Numbered from the stretch's first letter, positions 39,218-51,704 are shown. The stretch: DNA of 64,000 nt from Sipunculus nudus (GCA_026874595.1 CM049311.1:66215953-66279952), one strand, 5' to 3'. Numbers and translations: made by a program. The notes: generated by a model from the sequence alone, not told the origin.

Positions 39218-39513
39218 ATGATTTTTGTCCAAAAAATGTAACCATGGTAACGGCAAATTTTAGTAAGCTACATGTCAAAAGAAAGGCTAGGTGATGACGA
39301 AAAAAATGAGCTATTGCAGAAGTGGATAAGCCTATTTATGGCGAAGTTATAGTGCAAAAACCGTTAACCATACCTGTCGTGACCTTGACCCTTGACCTTG
39401 GAGCAATGTTGACCAAAAACAATAGGGCACCTAGAAATCGGTTTGTCAATCAAGCCTGTAAGTTTCAAGTTGATTGATGCAAAAGTGTGGCCTGGAGAGT
39501 CGTGACAAACAAA
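39218..39513. repeat. Direct repeat copy 1 (about 296 bp)
   Basis: Nearly identical to 42774-43069, offset 3556 bp, with only a few differences visible. Includes GTAACCATGGTAACGGCAAA, a GACCTTGACC tract and GGGCACCTAGAAATCGG. Confidence 0.9.
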
Positions 39514-40489
39514 CTAGACGACCATAGGTCGAACGCTTGCCGGAAATCGGAAGTGAAACACAGACGGACAGACAGAACATATTGTCGGTTTTCTATTAAT
39601 GGAATGACTCTCAGGGACATTGCTGAGAATATGTGGCCCGTAGAATGACATATGAGACAAAAGAACAGGCAAGCAGACAAAGCTGACAACAAAAGACGAA
39701 CAGACAGACATAGTGACTTTGTGAGACAAGATTGACACCAGATGACATAACCTAGTGATTGAGAAGATTCAAAGGAAATAAATGAGTTATAATTTATGTA
39801 ATTTAGATTTATAGTTTTGGAGGTATGGCGAATTAATGATATACTTGGGAGGCTCGACTGTAGCCCCCTTTAGCGGACATATTCCGAAGACGACAAATGC
39901 GTTTTGTATTATTAGTGTATGACATAAGATGTCCCAGTTTCAAAAGGATTCCGTCAAAGCTGTGGCCTGTAGAATGCTATATGTAAGGCGTAAGAACCAG
40001 CAAGCAGGCGACTTTGAGGATAACGTACAAACAGATGGACACACTGACAAAGTGACAGAAGATTGAAACCAGATGCCTTAATCAGGTTATGCAGAAGACT
40101 CAAAGGAGGAAAATAAGCTTTAGTTTATGTAACTGAGGCTTTGGGTTAAGAGATATGGCCAATACATTGGTATGTGTGTGAGGGTCGTGTGCAGCGCCCA
40201 CTAGTGGCCATATCCGGAAAATGAAAAATTTATTTTCTAGATATTAGTGTAAGACATAAGGTGTAATAGTTTCAAAAGGATTTCATCAAAACTGTGGCCT
40301 ATAGAATGCTATATGTGAGACGCAAGAACCAGCAAGCAGCCGAATTTTAGGACAACTGACAAACAGACGGACACACTGACAAAGTGACTCAAGATTGAGT
40401 CTAGATGACTACTCCAGGTTATGAAAAAGACTCAAAGGAAGAAAAAAGCTACAGTTTATGTAACTGAGGTTATAGTTTTGGAGATATTG

Positions 40490-42385
40490 CCAAAGCATGA
40501 TATGTTGGGAGAGGTTCGAGTTCAGCGCCCGCTAGCGCCCATATCCGGAAAATGGAAAATTTGTTTTGAGATATTAGTGTAAGACTTAAGATGTAATAGT
40601 TTCAAAAGGATTCTTTCAAAATTGTGGCCTGTAGAATGCTATATGTGAGACGCAAGAGCAAGCAGGCGAATTTGAGGACAACTGACAAACAGACAGACAC
40701 ACTGACAAAGTGACACAAGATTGAGACCAGATGACATTATCAGTTTATGGAGAAGACTCAGAGGGAAAAAATAAGCTAAAGTTTATGTAATTGAGGCTTT
40801 GGGTTTTAGAGATATGGCCAATGTAATGATATGGGTGTGAGGGTTGTGTGCAGCGCCCCCTAGCAGCCATATTCAAAAAATGAAAAAACAATTTCGAGAT
40901 ACTAGTGTAGGACTTATGATTTGACAGTTTCAAAAAGGTTCCTGCAATAATGTGGCCTTTGACGCAAGATGAATGAAATCTCGAAATATCGCTATTCAAG
41001 AGATATTTTACGAGATACTGCAAGACTTACAATAAAATCTTGTAGTACTCGTTGAATGCTACCTGATGCAAAAAACTAGATCACTCTAGCTATAAAACTG
41101 ACAAAGATAGAAAAATAAGACCCCAGATTTTCGAATATTATGACTTTTCCCCCAAAACTTGTAACCATGGTTACGGCAAATTTGAGTCAGCTACCCACCA
41201 GATGACAGGCCTTGGAATGACGATTAAAATGAGCTATCGTTGAAGTAGATACGACTAATAGTCACAAAGATATGAAGAAAAAACCGTTTTGAGAAGTTTT
41301 GACAACCTTGACCTTGACCTCTGACCTATTTTGGCCAGAAACAAAAGGGCACCTAGAAATTATGTTTTTTATCATCTCTGTAAGTTTCAAGGTTATTGCT
41401 GCAAAATTGTGGTCAGGAGAGTGATGACAAACAAACAAAAAAAAGCATGATAAGTTGGCAGAGGTTCGAATTCAGCGCCCCCTAGCGGCCATATCCGGAA
41501 AATGAAAAATTGGTTTCCAGATATTAGTGTAAGACTTAAGATGTAATAGTTTCAAAAGGATTCTTTCAAAACTGTGGCCTGTAGAATGCTATATGTGAGA
41601 CGCAAGAGCAAGCAGGCGAATTTGAGGACAACTGACAAACAGACGGACACAATGACAAAGTGACACAACATTGAGACCAGATGACATTATCAGTTTATGG
41701 AGAAGACTCAAAGGGAAAAAATAAGCTATAGTTTATGTAATTGAGGCTTTGGGTTTTAGAGATATGGCCAATGTAATGATATCTGTGTGAGGGTCGTGTG
41801 CAGCGCCCCCTAGCAGCCATTTTCGAAAAATGAAAAAAACAATTTCGAGATACTAGTGTAGGACTTATGATATGTCAGTTTCAAAAAGATTCCTGCAATA
41901 ATGTGGCCTTTGGCGCAAGATGAATGAAATCTCGAAATATCTCTATTCACGAGATATTTTACGAGATACTGCAAGACTTGTAATAAAATCTTGTAGTACT
42001 CGTTGAATGTTACCTGATGCAAAAAACTAGATCACTCTAGCTTTTAAACTGACAAAGTAAGAAAAATAAGATCCCTTATTTTCGAATATCATGACTTTTC
42101 CCAAAAAATTTGTAACCATGGTTACGGCAAATTTGAGTCAGCTACACACCAGATGACAGGCCTTGGAATGACGATTAAAATGAGCTATTGTTGAAGTAGA
42201 TACGACTAACAGTCACAAAGATATGAAGAAAAAAACGTTTTGAGAAGTTTTGACGACCTTGACCTTGACCTTTGACCTATTTTAACCAAAAACAATAGGG
42301 CACCTAGAAATTATGTTTTCCAACATCCCTGTTAGTTTCAAGGTTATTGTGGCAAAATTGTGGCCAGGAGAGTGGTGACAAACAA

Positions 42386-42390
<5 letters not shown>
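40490..42390. repeat. Tandem duplication of about 950 bp
   Basis: Copy A (about 40495-41440) and copy B (about 41445-42390) align at a constant offset of about 950, for example GAGGTTCGA at 40511 and 41461 and the following CAGCGCCC-CTAGCG block. Each contains GCGCCCNCTAGCGGCCATATCC, paired GAGATATTTTACGAGATACTG blocks and a GACCTTGACCTTGACC tract. A partial third copy starts near 40160. No coding potential. Confidence 0.88.

Positions 42391-42425
<35 letters not shown>
42380..42425. repeat. (AGAC)n microsatellite
   Basis: AAAC then about eight AGAC repeats at the junction ending copy B of the 950-bp duplication; similar short GACAGACAGAC runs sit at the same place in other family copies. 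Confidence 0.85.
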
Positions 42426-42428
<3 letters not shown>

Positions 42429-42773
42429 TACGCAACTGACCAATATGCTTGCCGAAAACTTTGATTCCGGCAAGCAACAAACTAAAAAAGTTTTACCCCA
42501 AAAATAGAGAATTCTGGCAATAGCGCACTCTTTCACGTACGCGCAAAAATAAGCCCATGGACTCTAGTTTAAGGTGCTGTGATGGAAATGGCCCAATGTT
42601 TAATAGTTGTGGAGGTATAGCACCAAAACAAATTTTCATGTTTTTTCATCTGCAACGCCCCCTGGCGGCCATTTCCAAAATCTGAAAAAACATTTTCGAG
42701 ATATTCTTATTTTACATAAAATATCTCAGATTCAGGGCGATTGCTGCAAATTTGAAAAATATCATGAAATTCC

Positions 42774-43069
42774 ATGATTTTTGTCCAAAAAATGTAACCA
42801 TGGTAACGGCAAATTTAAGTAAGCTACATGTCAAAAGAAAGGCCAGGTGATGACGAAAAAAATGAGCTATTGCAGAAGTGGATAAGCCTATTTATGGCGA
42901 AGTTATAGTGCAAAAACCGTTAACCATACCTGTCGTGACCTTGACCCTTGACCTTGGAGCAATGTTGACCAAAAACAATAGGGCACCTAGAAATCGGTTT
43001 GTCAATCAAGCCTGTAAGTTTCAAGTTGATTGATGCAAAAGTGTGGCCTGGAGAGTCGTGACAAACAAA
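42774..43069. repeat. Direct repeat copy 2 (about 296 bp)
   Basis: Near-identical partner of 39218-39513. Confidence 0.9.
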
Positions 43070-43139
43070 GCAACAAAACATACGCAACTGACGAACATGC
43101 TTGCCGAAATCGAAGATTTCCGGCAAGCAATTAACACGG

Positions 43140-45307
43140 GAAGGCTTTAAAACATTTTTTTATATTTAATTTTATTCCTATTTGCTGCTCTATGTCTAAA
43201 TCACAGCCACTTTCCTAGATAATGAACATGTGTCTTAACTGCAGGACAGACTAGACTTGTTCCTAGAATAAAAACATCATCCTTGACATTTTGAGGTCGT
43301 CGCTACCTTGATTAGGGTGACACCTGCTGGAAGTCAACGGAACAAATAATTGCGCTATGATGCCAAATGAACTCTGATTTAATTTCGTACAAAAAGGTAA
43401 ACTTACGTTTTAATTTTTGTATCTATTAATTTGTTAGCATTGTTATACTCGAGCACGACAATTTTCAAAGGAACATCTACAATTAGTTCAAATCGCAGAT
43501 ACACAAAATGGGATTGTTTGTAAAGTTTCAAATATTTCATAATATTTGGTTTGTTTTCTTCCTTTATGAACAACATTTTTCCTTACTTCAGTTATTTTAC
43601 TTCCTTCCTTCCTTCCTACCTTTCTTCCTTCCTTCAGTTATTTCTTCTTTCCCTAACCTTCATTCCTTCATTCATACTATAGCAGAGTGTTATTGCCGGC
43701 ATTTTTAAACAGATTTGATGTGTAAACTTTGAGTTTCTTTACAAACAGTATATATAGGGTGGAAGGTCATTCCCTTCAGCCGCTGTGTTCTGTTTTGGAA
43801 ATTCATGCACGCAGAAAATTAATACACAGTTCTTTCTTGAATATGTTTATTGTATAGTCTTTCTATACACAAAATATCAGAATCATCAAATACAGTTCGT
43901 GTGAAAACTTATTTCCTGCAGAAGATTTTTTTTTTTATTTGTTAAGACCATTTAACCGATTTACCTGTAAATCCAACTTTCAAATAGTGTTTCTGTTCCC
44001 AACAGGTTTATATTTTACTTAACCATTCATAGTCTTCAATTAAAATTCCCGACCACGATGCTTAATGTTGCAGCATATATATCTAGTCACCTGTTAGTAT
44101 AAACATCAATGCAGGCGACACTCAATTTGATTTAATGAAAACACTTGTCTTTGAACATAAGATTTCTTTGACTACCGATATTATGAATGTATTCTTATAT
44201 TTAAACATTCTCTTCGCAATAAATTTAAATTAAAACTCTAACCTGTGCAAAACAGTGCCTAATAATAATAGGCTGAACTGTGTGTACAATGAAGATTTCG
44301 TCAAGCTTTTGAACGGATCCAAATTAACGCATGTCTGAGCTCAAAATCAGGTAATTGTTTCAGGAAGAACCAATATACTTCTCTACGGGCTTGGATAATG
44401 TGAAAAAGAATTCTATCATACATAATCCTCTGTTCAGTACGCAAGCAAAGATTGAACAGATTTGTAATATACCTAATATTGTATTTTTTATATCCAAATC
44501 ATTTTGTAAAAAATCAAGTTCGCCTGTTGTAAAGAGTTACAGTAGCTTCCTAACTAATGAACACCCCGGTAATATCACCTTCCCGATAAACCGACCATAA
44601 TTTTTTTCTGTCCCGTTGTAGCGATTTAAGGTTACCCTCGCTTTAGATTAACCCTGTAACTTGAACTGGACTTCAGATTAATTCCCTGAAAACAAATGTT
44701 TTTTTTTTATGTTTATAACTAAAAGTTCATATCATTCCATCATGGATTTCTCAAATTAGGTAGAAACTTAAATATAATTAAAAATATAATTAACATTTTG
44801 CGAAAATTTATTTTTTCCCTAGATTTATTCAGCCCTTTTAATATTATATTTCACGTTGTTTAATTAAGTAATGCATCTTAGGTTAAAATCTAAGAAATTA
44901 ATCATTAATTAATAATTAATTAATAACCTGGCTTTAGGTTCAGTGTACCCCCTTAGGTAATCTGAAATCGACTTCAGATTACGGGGGGGGGGGGGGGGGG
45001 TTAACCTGAAGTCTTATCAACTGCTATACAAATAGTGACTAACCTTGAATAGTATTCAATAAAATGGCCATATATACAGGCTTTACTCTATTTTTATGTA
45101 CAAACAGTGAAGTGAAAATAACTTGGTTGAAGCAGGTTGTAAAACTTCATGGTTATGTTTCTCGTTGTTATGTCAATAAGCCTTAATTTTTCAATATCAG
45201 ATTGGCTAACAACAGGCTGTTAAAACCTAGCGCACACGAGCGTATAAAGCTAAATAAAGCAAAAGTGAAAAGGCTAAAATAATCGACAATACTGATTTTT
45301 ACATCAT

Positions 45308-45381
<74 letters not shown>

Positions 45382-47000
45382 CATCTATTAAAATTATATG
45401 TATAAGTATGAATATTTCTGGATTACAATTTTACATCCTAGAAATAGGAACGGGACAAGCAAATGTTGATCATTGCATATTCAAAGCTAAATCTAAGGCA
45501 CACAATTTTTTTCGAGGTAATGGCGCACCTGGATGTCAATCGTCCGGTGCTTTCGATTAGAGTGTTTTTTAATGCTTCAAATTTTCTTCTCTATCTGGGT
45601 CAGATATTTGATTTGGAACTTCTGCGCAACAGTAATTTTTGCTGTGTACGAAGCGACTTTATTAGAAATTGGATTCTTTAAACGCCCAGTTATTAATATT
45701 CCTTTATGTATTTTTTTCTAAAAGAAGCTACATCTTTTGTATACTTGAGAGACAGATGATTCTGGACTCGTTAAATTTTTAATAATACTGACATCCTTAC
45801 AACTGCAAGTCACTGCCACTACGGATGGACTGAAAATGTACAATAGCCTAATGTCACCGAGGCAACAAAATAATAAATTGTTCATATTGACAAAATTAGT
45901 TGGGGGAGAAATTTTTTAATGTAATGGTTGAGAAAAATTTTCTTCAGCTGTGGCCTGGTTGCACAAAGGATCCAAAAATGTGCAGCAATTCTATAAAACC
46001 ACATGGTTTAATTCCAATTTCTTATTTTTATTCGCCTCATTGTTTTTCGAAGGGACTGCGACAGGAGCAGTGATTGGCAATATTAATATAGAGGACATGG
46101 TACTCGTCCAGATTTTTATTGGTTTAGCCTGATTGACAAAATGTCATAACATTATGATAAAAAATGTCTATCTCATAAAGAAATATACAAAAAAAGTATT
46201 AATTGCTGAACATAATTATAGATACAAATGAGTTCCTACAACTGAACAGTTATGCTATGTAACCTGCTTTAAATCAGAATGTTTTTTGTATACATTATGG
46301 AGCAAGTTTTTTATAGAGCACTTTTTTTTAATCATAGGCCCTTATTAATTTCCTGAGATCCTTTTGTAAATTAAATAAAAATATTATGCTATGTAACCAC
46401 ACTCCGCTGTGTTATACATCCATCTGCACCTTTGCTGGTAAACTCTTGTTTTGTTTACTGCAATAATGTTTAATTCTATCTGTGGTAATTTTACATAAAT
46501 ATGAACTTATGATCTTTAAGTTAAGCATTCTAAGTTGTTCGACTATTTTGCCATCGAATTTATTTTTCTCCTGCATATCACCATGCCCGTCCCGTTTTTA
46601 ATGTTATTGTTCAATTCGGACATGTATTAACCAAAGCAATGTTTCTCACATCACATGTGCATGGGTTAATCATTTCAATCAGTGCATGTATCACCATGGC
46701 CGTCTCAACACTTATATGGGCCCCCTGTTGCAAAAGAATAAACAATGTTCAATTGATAGTACAATATTCATATTCATAGCTGGTACAGGTACACCGTACC
46801 TGGTGACACGGTGAGTCCTCGTCTCCCCGACATTGTCCTTACAGTCGTTAACATTAAAAAAACTTCGCCTACGGCATATTTAGTTTTTTCATATATTCTC
46901 TATATAATTTATTTGACACAAAACTGAAATAAAAAGAATGAAATGGAAAACTTGTTATACAATAGATAACTGGTAATTTGGTAAGTAGTAAAACTTATTC
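43140..47000. other. Non-coding stretch downstream of the receptor gene
   Basis: AT-rich, with a CTTC-rich tract near 43596-43640, a G18 run (44983-45000) next to the inverted repeat TAATCTGAA/TTCAGATTA (about 44959-44982), and an AT microsatellite at 45310-45375. Short frames have no recognised domain. Confidence 0.6.
45310..45375. repeat. (AT)n microsatellite
   Basis: About 30 AT repeats interrupted once by AA. Confidence 0.95.
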
Positions 47001-47013
47001 ATTCGTAATGCGT

Positions 47014-47019
47014 TTTATT
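47014..47019 (-). terminator. Candidate poly(A) signal AATAAA for the receptor gene
   Basis: The minus strand reads AATAAA about 107 bases past the TAG stop of the receptor gene. Position and sequence fit a polyadenylation signal, but the region is AT-rich and other AATAAA hexamers occur further on (for example near 46909-46914), so the one used is unknown. Confidence 0.35.
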
Positions 47020-47125
47020 TTCTTCCACTTTTCAAAAACCAAGCACCTGCCAGATAAACTCTTGAGATCCCTGGGCTAGTGCCTAGTGTGCCCATACGTT
47101 AGAGACGGCCCTGTGTTGTTTAACT

Positions 47126-47347
47126 CTACAGTACTGAAGGGTTTGCGTACAAGTCCGTCTGCGGTGTGGCCACGGTGCTTCGCTTCAGAGTCATGTCCTG
47201 GTAAACATCGCTAGTTGCTTGGTCCATCTCCACATACATGTTGGGGATTGACCGACGGGCCATCCGTGAGAGCTCATTTGGAAAATCCAAAACCGGAAGT
47301 GCGTTGTCATAGTCATGCGCCCGTTCTTGTTCCGGTAGAGTGTTAGC
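47126..47347 (-). CDS. Receptor gene exon 10: terminal tail exon with two YxxM and two YxN motifs
   Basis: Last coding exon: acceptor CATGACAG, phase 0, 73 codons and a TAG stop at 47126-47128. Tyrosines lie in DYDNA (residue 392), MYVEM (417), VYQDM (428) and LYANP (446). YVEM and YQDM fit the YxxM motif bound by PI3-kinase p85 SH2 domains; YDNA and YANP fit the YxN motif bound by Grb2 SH2. The protein ends P-S-V-L, a class I PDZ-ligand pattern (S-x-hydrophobic). There is no kinase, phosphatase, TIR or death domain, so signalling would rely on recruited adaptors after phosphorylation by a separate kinase. The motif assignments are consensus matches, not shown function. Confidence 0.88.
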   Translation of the reverse strand, partial: ANTLPEQERAHDYDNALPVLDFPNELSRMARRSIPNMYVEMDQATSDVYQDMTLKRSTVATPQTDLYANPSVL

Positions 47348-47621
47348 CTGTCATGGTATGATATTTCTGATCAGACAATCATTTGTATCAGTCAGCTTTA
47401 CTTTTTTAATTGCTATATCCTGGTACCAATGATCAATATTTCACACACGCATATTCATATTTCATCATATTTGTGCAGAAGAGGAAAATATTAAGTATGA
47501 AACATTAAACACTTGCATCCCATATTTATGATATTAAAATTAGTGTTTAAAATATATTATATAACGTAAATTTTTAAGAATAAATACCATCGGAAGCTAC
47601 TTTACCACCGCCCATACATCC

Positions 47622-47624
<3 letters not shown>

Positions 47625-47677
<53 letters not shown>
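47625..47677. repeat. (AT)n microsatellite in receptor intron 9
   Basis: About 26 AT repeats between exons 9 and 10 of the receptor gene. Confidence 0.95.
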
Positions 47678-47680
<3 letters not shown>

Positions 47681-48480
47681 GATTTCAGGTAGAGTAATAA
47701 AAACGTCACTGATGTTCGAGAACTGATGGGGACGCAACATTCTGAGACGCTGTGCATCCCATCAGACATTCAGGAATTCGACATCTGAGCTACATCAGAA
47801 CTGGCACTTGTCACTCTCGATCACAAGTTCCGTCCACCGTTCAAACGAAATGTGCAAATGTAACCAGACTACAGGGCCAAAGACTTCAAGGCAAAACTAC
47901 TTCCCAGACTATGATAACAACTATACTCCACGTAATGTATCAGCCACATCAAAATTAATTCCAACTGTACCTTTGTGAGTCGAAATATTGGCCTTTTCCT
48001 TTTTTGGTATGCGTAAAAATATTCATCGAATACTTCAGATTTCAATATATAAGTGTGCGTGATATTGTTTGTATAACCTATTTTCTCTTATGGGAAAATG
48101 TAATTAAATAAGACATTATTTTTGTTTACATGTACAAAAACAACTAGCTTATTCATCTGCCAGTAAATTTTGCACCTAAAGGCCAGTTCGGTTAAATACG
48201 AAACAATACTGATAGCTCTGCAAGTTCACCGATCGATTGGATACAAAGTCAAATTTCTTATAGATGTCGCAGCGATAGCCCATCGAAAAATAAGGATAAT
48301 TTTCTAAAGATATATGGAAAAATCTGGAAGTCTGGAAAACTTTACACCATTTTCTACAGTTCGAGACCCAAACCATGTATAAACGTGCCGAGACAACGCA
48401 GGAATTTCGTGACAAAGAGAGCGGGACCACTTTCAATTATAATATAGAAATATCCCCTGAAAGATAATAATAAAACCCAC

Positions 48481-48680
48481 CTTAGCGAACACTGTAAGCT
48501 GACTTCCTGGTACGACTCTGACCACTGGCTGGTCCCGGTGAAGCACGTCATCCAGGGATTCGTAGATTGCGTTTTGAACCTCATTTTGAACCGGAAACTG
48601 CGTAGCGGATGACCCCGATATTGTTCTGCTGACCTGCGACCTAGTTTCTATGAGATCCTTGTAAGCCTGACCAACGTACC
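48481..48680 (-). CDS. Receptor gene exon 9: cytoplasmic tail, YxxL motifs
   Basis: This 200-nt exon (acceptor TTTACAG, donor GTGGGT) enters in phase 1 and leaves in phase 0. It encodes residues 313-379 of the partial protein, a membrane-proximal cytoplasmic segment. It holds Tyr314, Tyr319 (AYKDL) and Tyr352 (AIYESLDD). Both YKDL and YESL fit Yxx-hydrophobic, usable as endocytic signals or as SH2 sites. They are 33 residues apart, too far for a standard ITAM, and neither has the hydrophobic or Ser residue at -2 of a strict ITIM. The rest is Ser, Gln and Val rich with no recognised catalytic domain. Confidence 0.85.
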
Positions 48681-49002
48681 CTGTAAACATAATATAATAC
48701 TGTATCATATTGTTTAAGATTAATCTAAATTTTAATGCGCTTCAGTCATGGTCACATCACGTCAACGAGTCCCTACATATAATTTTGTTGCTAAAAAATG
48801 ATTTTTTTTCGGGCAAACTTCTGCCAGATAATGATTACACGGATAGGCCTCGGCAGGATGATCGTCGCTATTTTTGAGTAAATTAAAAAGCTAAGACGAT
48901 TAACTAGAAATTCATCGAAATCTTTACTCTGTGACAGCTTTACTTGTGAAAATACCACTCAGTAGGCATCTCTACTGTAGTGGTAAACCTAGCTGCTTGA
49001 AC

Positions 49003-49935
49003 CGTGACACACTTATCATGCTAAGTGATTATCCACACGTTGCTGACCCTCCGTCAATGACACATCCCTGATGCTAAGTGATCATCCACACATTGCTGAC
49101 CCTCCGTCCATGGACACACTTCTCATGCTCAGTGATCATCCACACATTGCTGACCCTCCGTCCATGGACACAATCCTCATGCTAAGTAATCATCCACACG
49201 CTGCTGACCCTCCGTCCACTAACACACTTCTCATGCTTAGTTATCATCCACACGTTGCTGACCCTCCGTCCATGGTCCCACTTCTCATAAGAAGTATTCA
49301 TCTACACGCAGCTGACCCTCCGTCCGTGGACACACTTCCCATGCTAAGTGATTATCCACAAGCTGTTGAACCTCCGTCCTTGGACACACCCCCAGTGTAA
49401 TTAATCATCTATATTTATCTGACCATCCGTTCATCGACACACTTCTCATACCAAGTGATCACCTACACGTTATTGACCCTCCGTCCATCGACATACTTCT
49501 CATGCCGAGTGACCATCCCCACGCTGCTTACCCTCCTTCCATAGATAGACTCCTCATGCTAAGTGATCATCCACACCTCCGTCCATGGACATACTTCTCA
49601 AGCTGAGTGAACACCTGACGTTGCTGACCCTCCGTCCATGAACACACTTCTCATGCTCAGTGATCACCCAGTCGTTGCTGACACTCCGTCCATGGACACA
49701 CTTCTCATGCTCATTGATCACCCACACATTGCAGACCCTCCGTCCATGGACATATCACTCAAGCTCAGTGATCACCCACATGTTGCGGACCCTCCGTCCA
49801 TGGACTCACTTCTCATGCTCAGTGACCATCCACACGCAGCTGACCCTCCGTCTATGGACACACTCCTCATGCTAAGTAATCATCCACACCCTGCTGACCC
49901 TCCGTCCATGGACATACGTCTCTTCAGCCTTACCA
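49003..49935. repeat. 54-bp minisatellite, about 17 copies, in receptor intron 8
   Basis: The unit contains GATCATCCACACATTGCTGA, CCCTCCGTCCATGGACACA and CTTCTCATGCT. Because 54 is a multiple of three, the plus strand stays open for two runs of about 100 codons (49071-49400 and 49638-49940) that repeat 18 residues (LSDHPHIADPPSMDTLLM). One copy near 49560-49615 has a deletion and the frame is lost at 49400-49638. It lies in an intron on the opposite strand to the gene; a coding role is not supported. Confidence 0.9.
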
Positions 49936-50272
49936 TGTGATGATCAACACGTCATTAAGGTTATGTTCGATTTTCTTATTTTCATTTCACGTATACATTT
50001 GATATTATTTTCCTGCCAAGAGGATAAATTTGTTGTGGTATATAGACATGGATTGTTCATCCTATCATCCTATTCATCATTGATGATAATAAGAGATATG
50101 TCCTGTAGGTTACAACATGAACCTGATCAGCTCAGCACTGTTTCGGCACATCCGGACATCCCGGTACATTTTTTTCTCATTAACAGGAAGAGAAATGAAG
50201 AGGCCTCCTTAAACAAATTAGACAAAAAAAAATAATAAAATAAAATAAAATTGAAGATTTGAAAATATTTAC

Positions 50273-50419
50273 ATTTTTGGACCGGGCCCCTCTTAATGCA
50301 CCACGCCAAGACGACTACTTGTAGGAGGATGATGGCCACGCCGGCGATGGAACCCAACACGATGTATGTACGGTCCACCGACGGCACCCTCTGTCTGCTT
50401 GCTGCAATCTCACCCACAC
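50273..50419 (-). CDS. Receptor gene exon 8: transmembrane helix
   Basis: This 147-nt exon (acceptor AGCTGTAG, donor GTAAAT) is phase 1 at both ends. After a short polar segment it encodes a single hydrophobic helix, about residues 283-303, containing IVLGSIAGVAIILLQVVV and ending LAW, followed by the stop-transfer CIKRG. The small-residue motif G-S-I-A-G-V-A could favour helix packing. The orientation is type I: Ig and FN3 domains outside, the C-terminal exons inside. The end of this exon reads straight into the intracellular tail exon in the same frame. Confidence 0.9.
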
Positions 50420-50642
50420 CTACAGCTAAAATACAATAAAAATAAATAAAAAAAATATAAAACTATAAAAATAATAATCTATTATATATATATGTTTGTG
50501 TTTGTCAGTTGATGTGTGTGCATGTATCTTTGCATAGTGAGAGAGATGGCACGGGAAATTGAAGTAAGTAATGCCATTTAATACGGTCATGCTTTAGCAT
50601 ATTACACATATAAATATCTTGTTACGGGGTGACATAAAAGCG

Positions 50643-50773
50643 AACCGAACTGTCTCGCTAGTGAAGCATGCTTTACTAGCGAAGCGAAAGCAACGCCGGA
50701 CATGTGCGCCACCGACATGGGTTCGAATCACGGATCGGCCCGATCATCCCCTGAGAAATTTGTCTTCGTAACA
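50643..50773 (+). mobile_element. tRNA-derived SINE in receptor intron 7
   Basis: Same family as 19881-20008 but plus strand: shares CCGAACTGTCTCGCT, ACTAGCGAAGC, CATGTGCGCCACCGACATGG, B box GGTTCGAATCA (50720-50730) and end TTTGTCTTCGTA. An internal insertion near the A box distinguishes it. Confidence 0.8.
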
Positions 50774-50938
50774 AATGGGGGCTCGTCCAACGTGACGGCG
50801 AACTTTGTGGCCCGGGGAATGGTGGTTTGAAGTAATAGAGTAATTACCGCCACCTAGCTCACCAAAAGTGTGACTCCTGGGATAATTAGTCTTGTTCTGA
50901 TAGCAGAACGCTCTTAAGAAGAGTTGTGCTATATAAAA

Positions 50939-50945
50939 ATATATA

Positions 50946-51005
<60 letters not shown>

Positions 51006-51014
51006 GTATATATA

Positions 51015-51062
<48 letters not shown>

Positions 51063-51081
51063 GAGAGAGAGAGAGAGAGAG
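50939..51081. repeat. (AT)n-(GA)n microsatellite
   Basis: About 120 bases of TA repeats followed by about 20 bases of GA repeats, in receptor intron 7. Confidence 0.95.
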
Positions 51082-51319
51082 GAACAGACAAGCAGACAGG
51101 TAGGCAGATAGACCAGCCCAGGGACAGATCGACAGAGAGCCAGATAGACAAACGTTGACAGACGTTGAGTCAGAAGATGCAGGCCAGAAAGAGAAAGAAA
51201 GGAAGGCAGACAAACAGAAAGAACAAAGAGACAAAACCGCAAACGTGCATAATACACACGTCTTATGTCTTGTGACCTCTGACCTCATTCAATATGAGTG
51301 AATTAAATTCAGGTTAGAA

Positions 51320-51575
51320 ACTGTATTGGTTAATATGTATATAAATTTCATGAATATCCATCAGATATTTTGGAAAGTCAACACGGCGCCACCAAAGTCT
51401 GGTGACCTAAGAACTAATAAAATATCCATGGATTCTGCGGGGAATCGAACTCGGACGAGAAAATCAATTGGTAAGTAGTTAAAGTGAGTTTTGTGAAAAT
51501 CCATCGAAGCTCCGGAAAGTTAACGCGGCGACACTAAAAGTTAACGGACGGATGGATGGGCGGACCGTGGGTACA
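51320..51575. repeat. Dispersed repeat copies related to 36.7 kb family
   Basis: Two degenerate copies share ATCCATC, GGAAAGT, AACNCGGCG and CCACNAAAGT blocks; the second ends GACACTAAAAGTTAAC-GGACGGATGG, the reverse complement of the start of the 36700 array. Confidence 0.55.
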
Positions 51576-51676
51576 GCGTAATAAGTCCCGTCATAGACGG
51601 ACGTATAAAAAAGATAAAAAAAGAGGTATGAAGCACATAAAATAGGGTATATACACACACACGAACACGTACATCT

Positions 51677-51704
51677 TCACACACACACACACACACACAC
51701 ACAT
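51677..51704. repeat. (CA)n microsatellite
   Basis: About 14 CA repeats in receptor intron 7. Confidence 0.95.

Noticed and set aside
48481-48680. ITAM or ITIM in the receptor tail
   Set aside because: YKDL and YESL are 33 residues apart, outside ITAM spacing, and neither has the hydrophobic or Ser residue at -2 required for a strict ITIM.
50929-51288. Frame of about 119 codons with Ser/Leu-rich start and Tyr-Ile tail
   Set aside because: Over half of it is AT and GA microsatellite.
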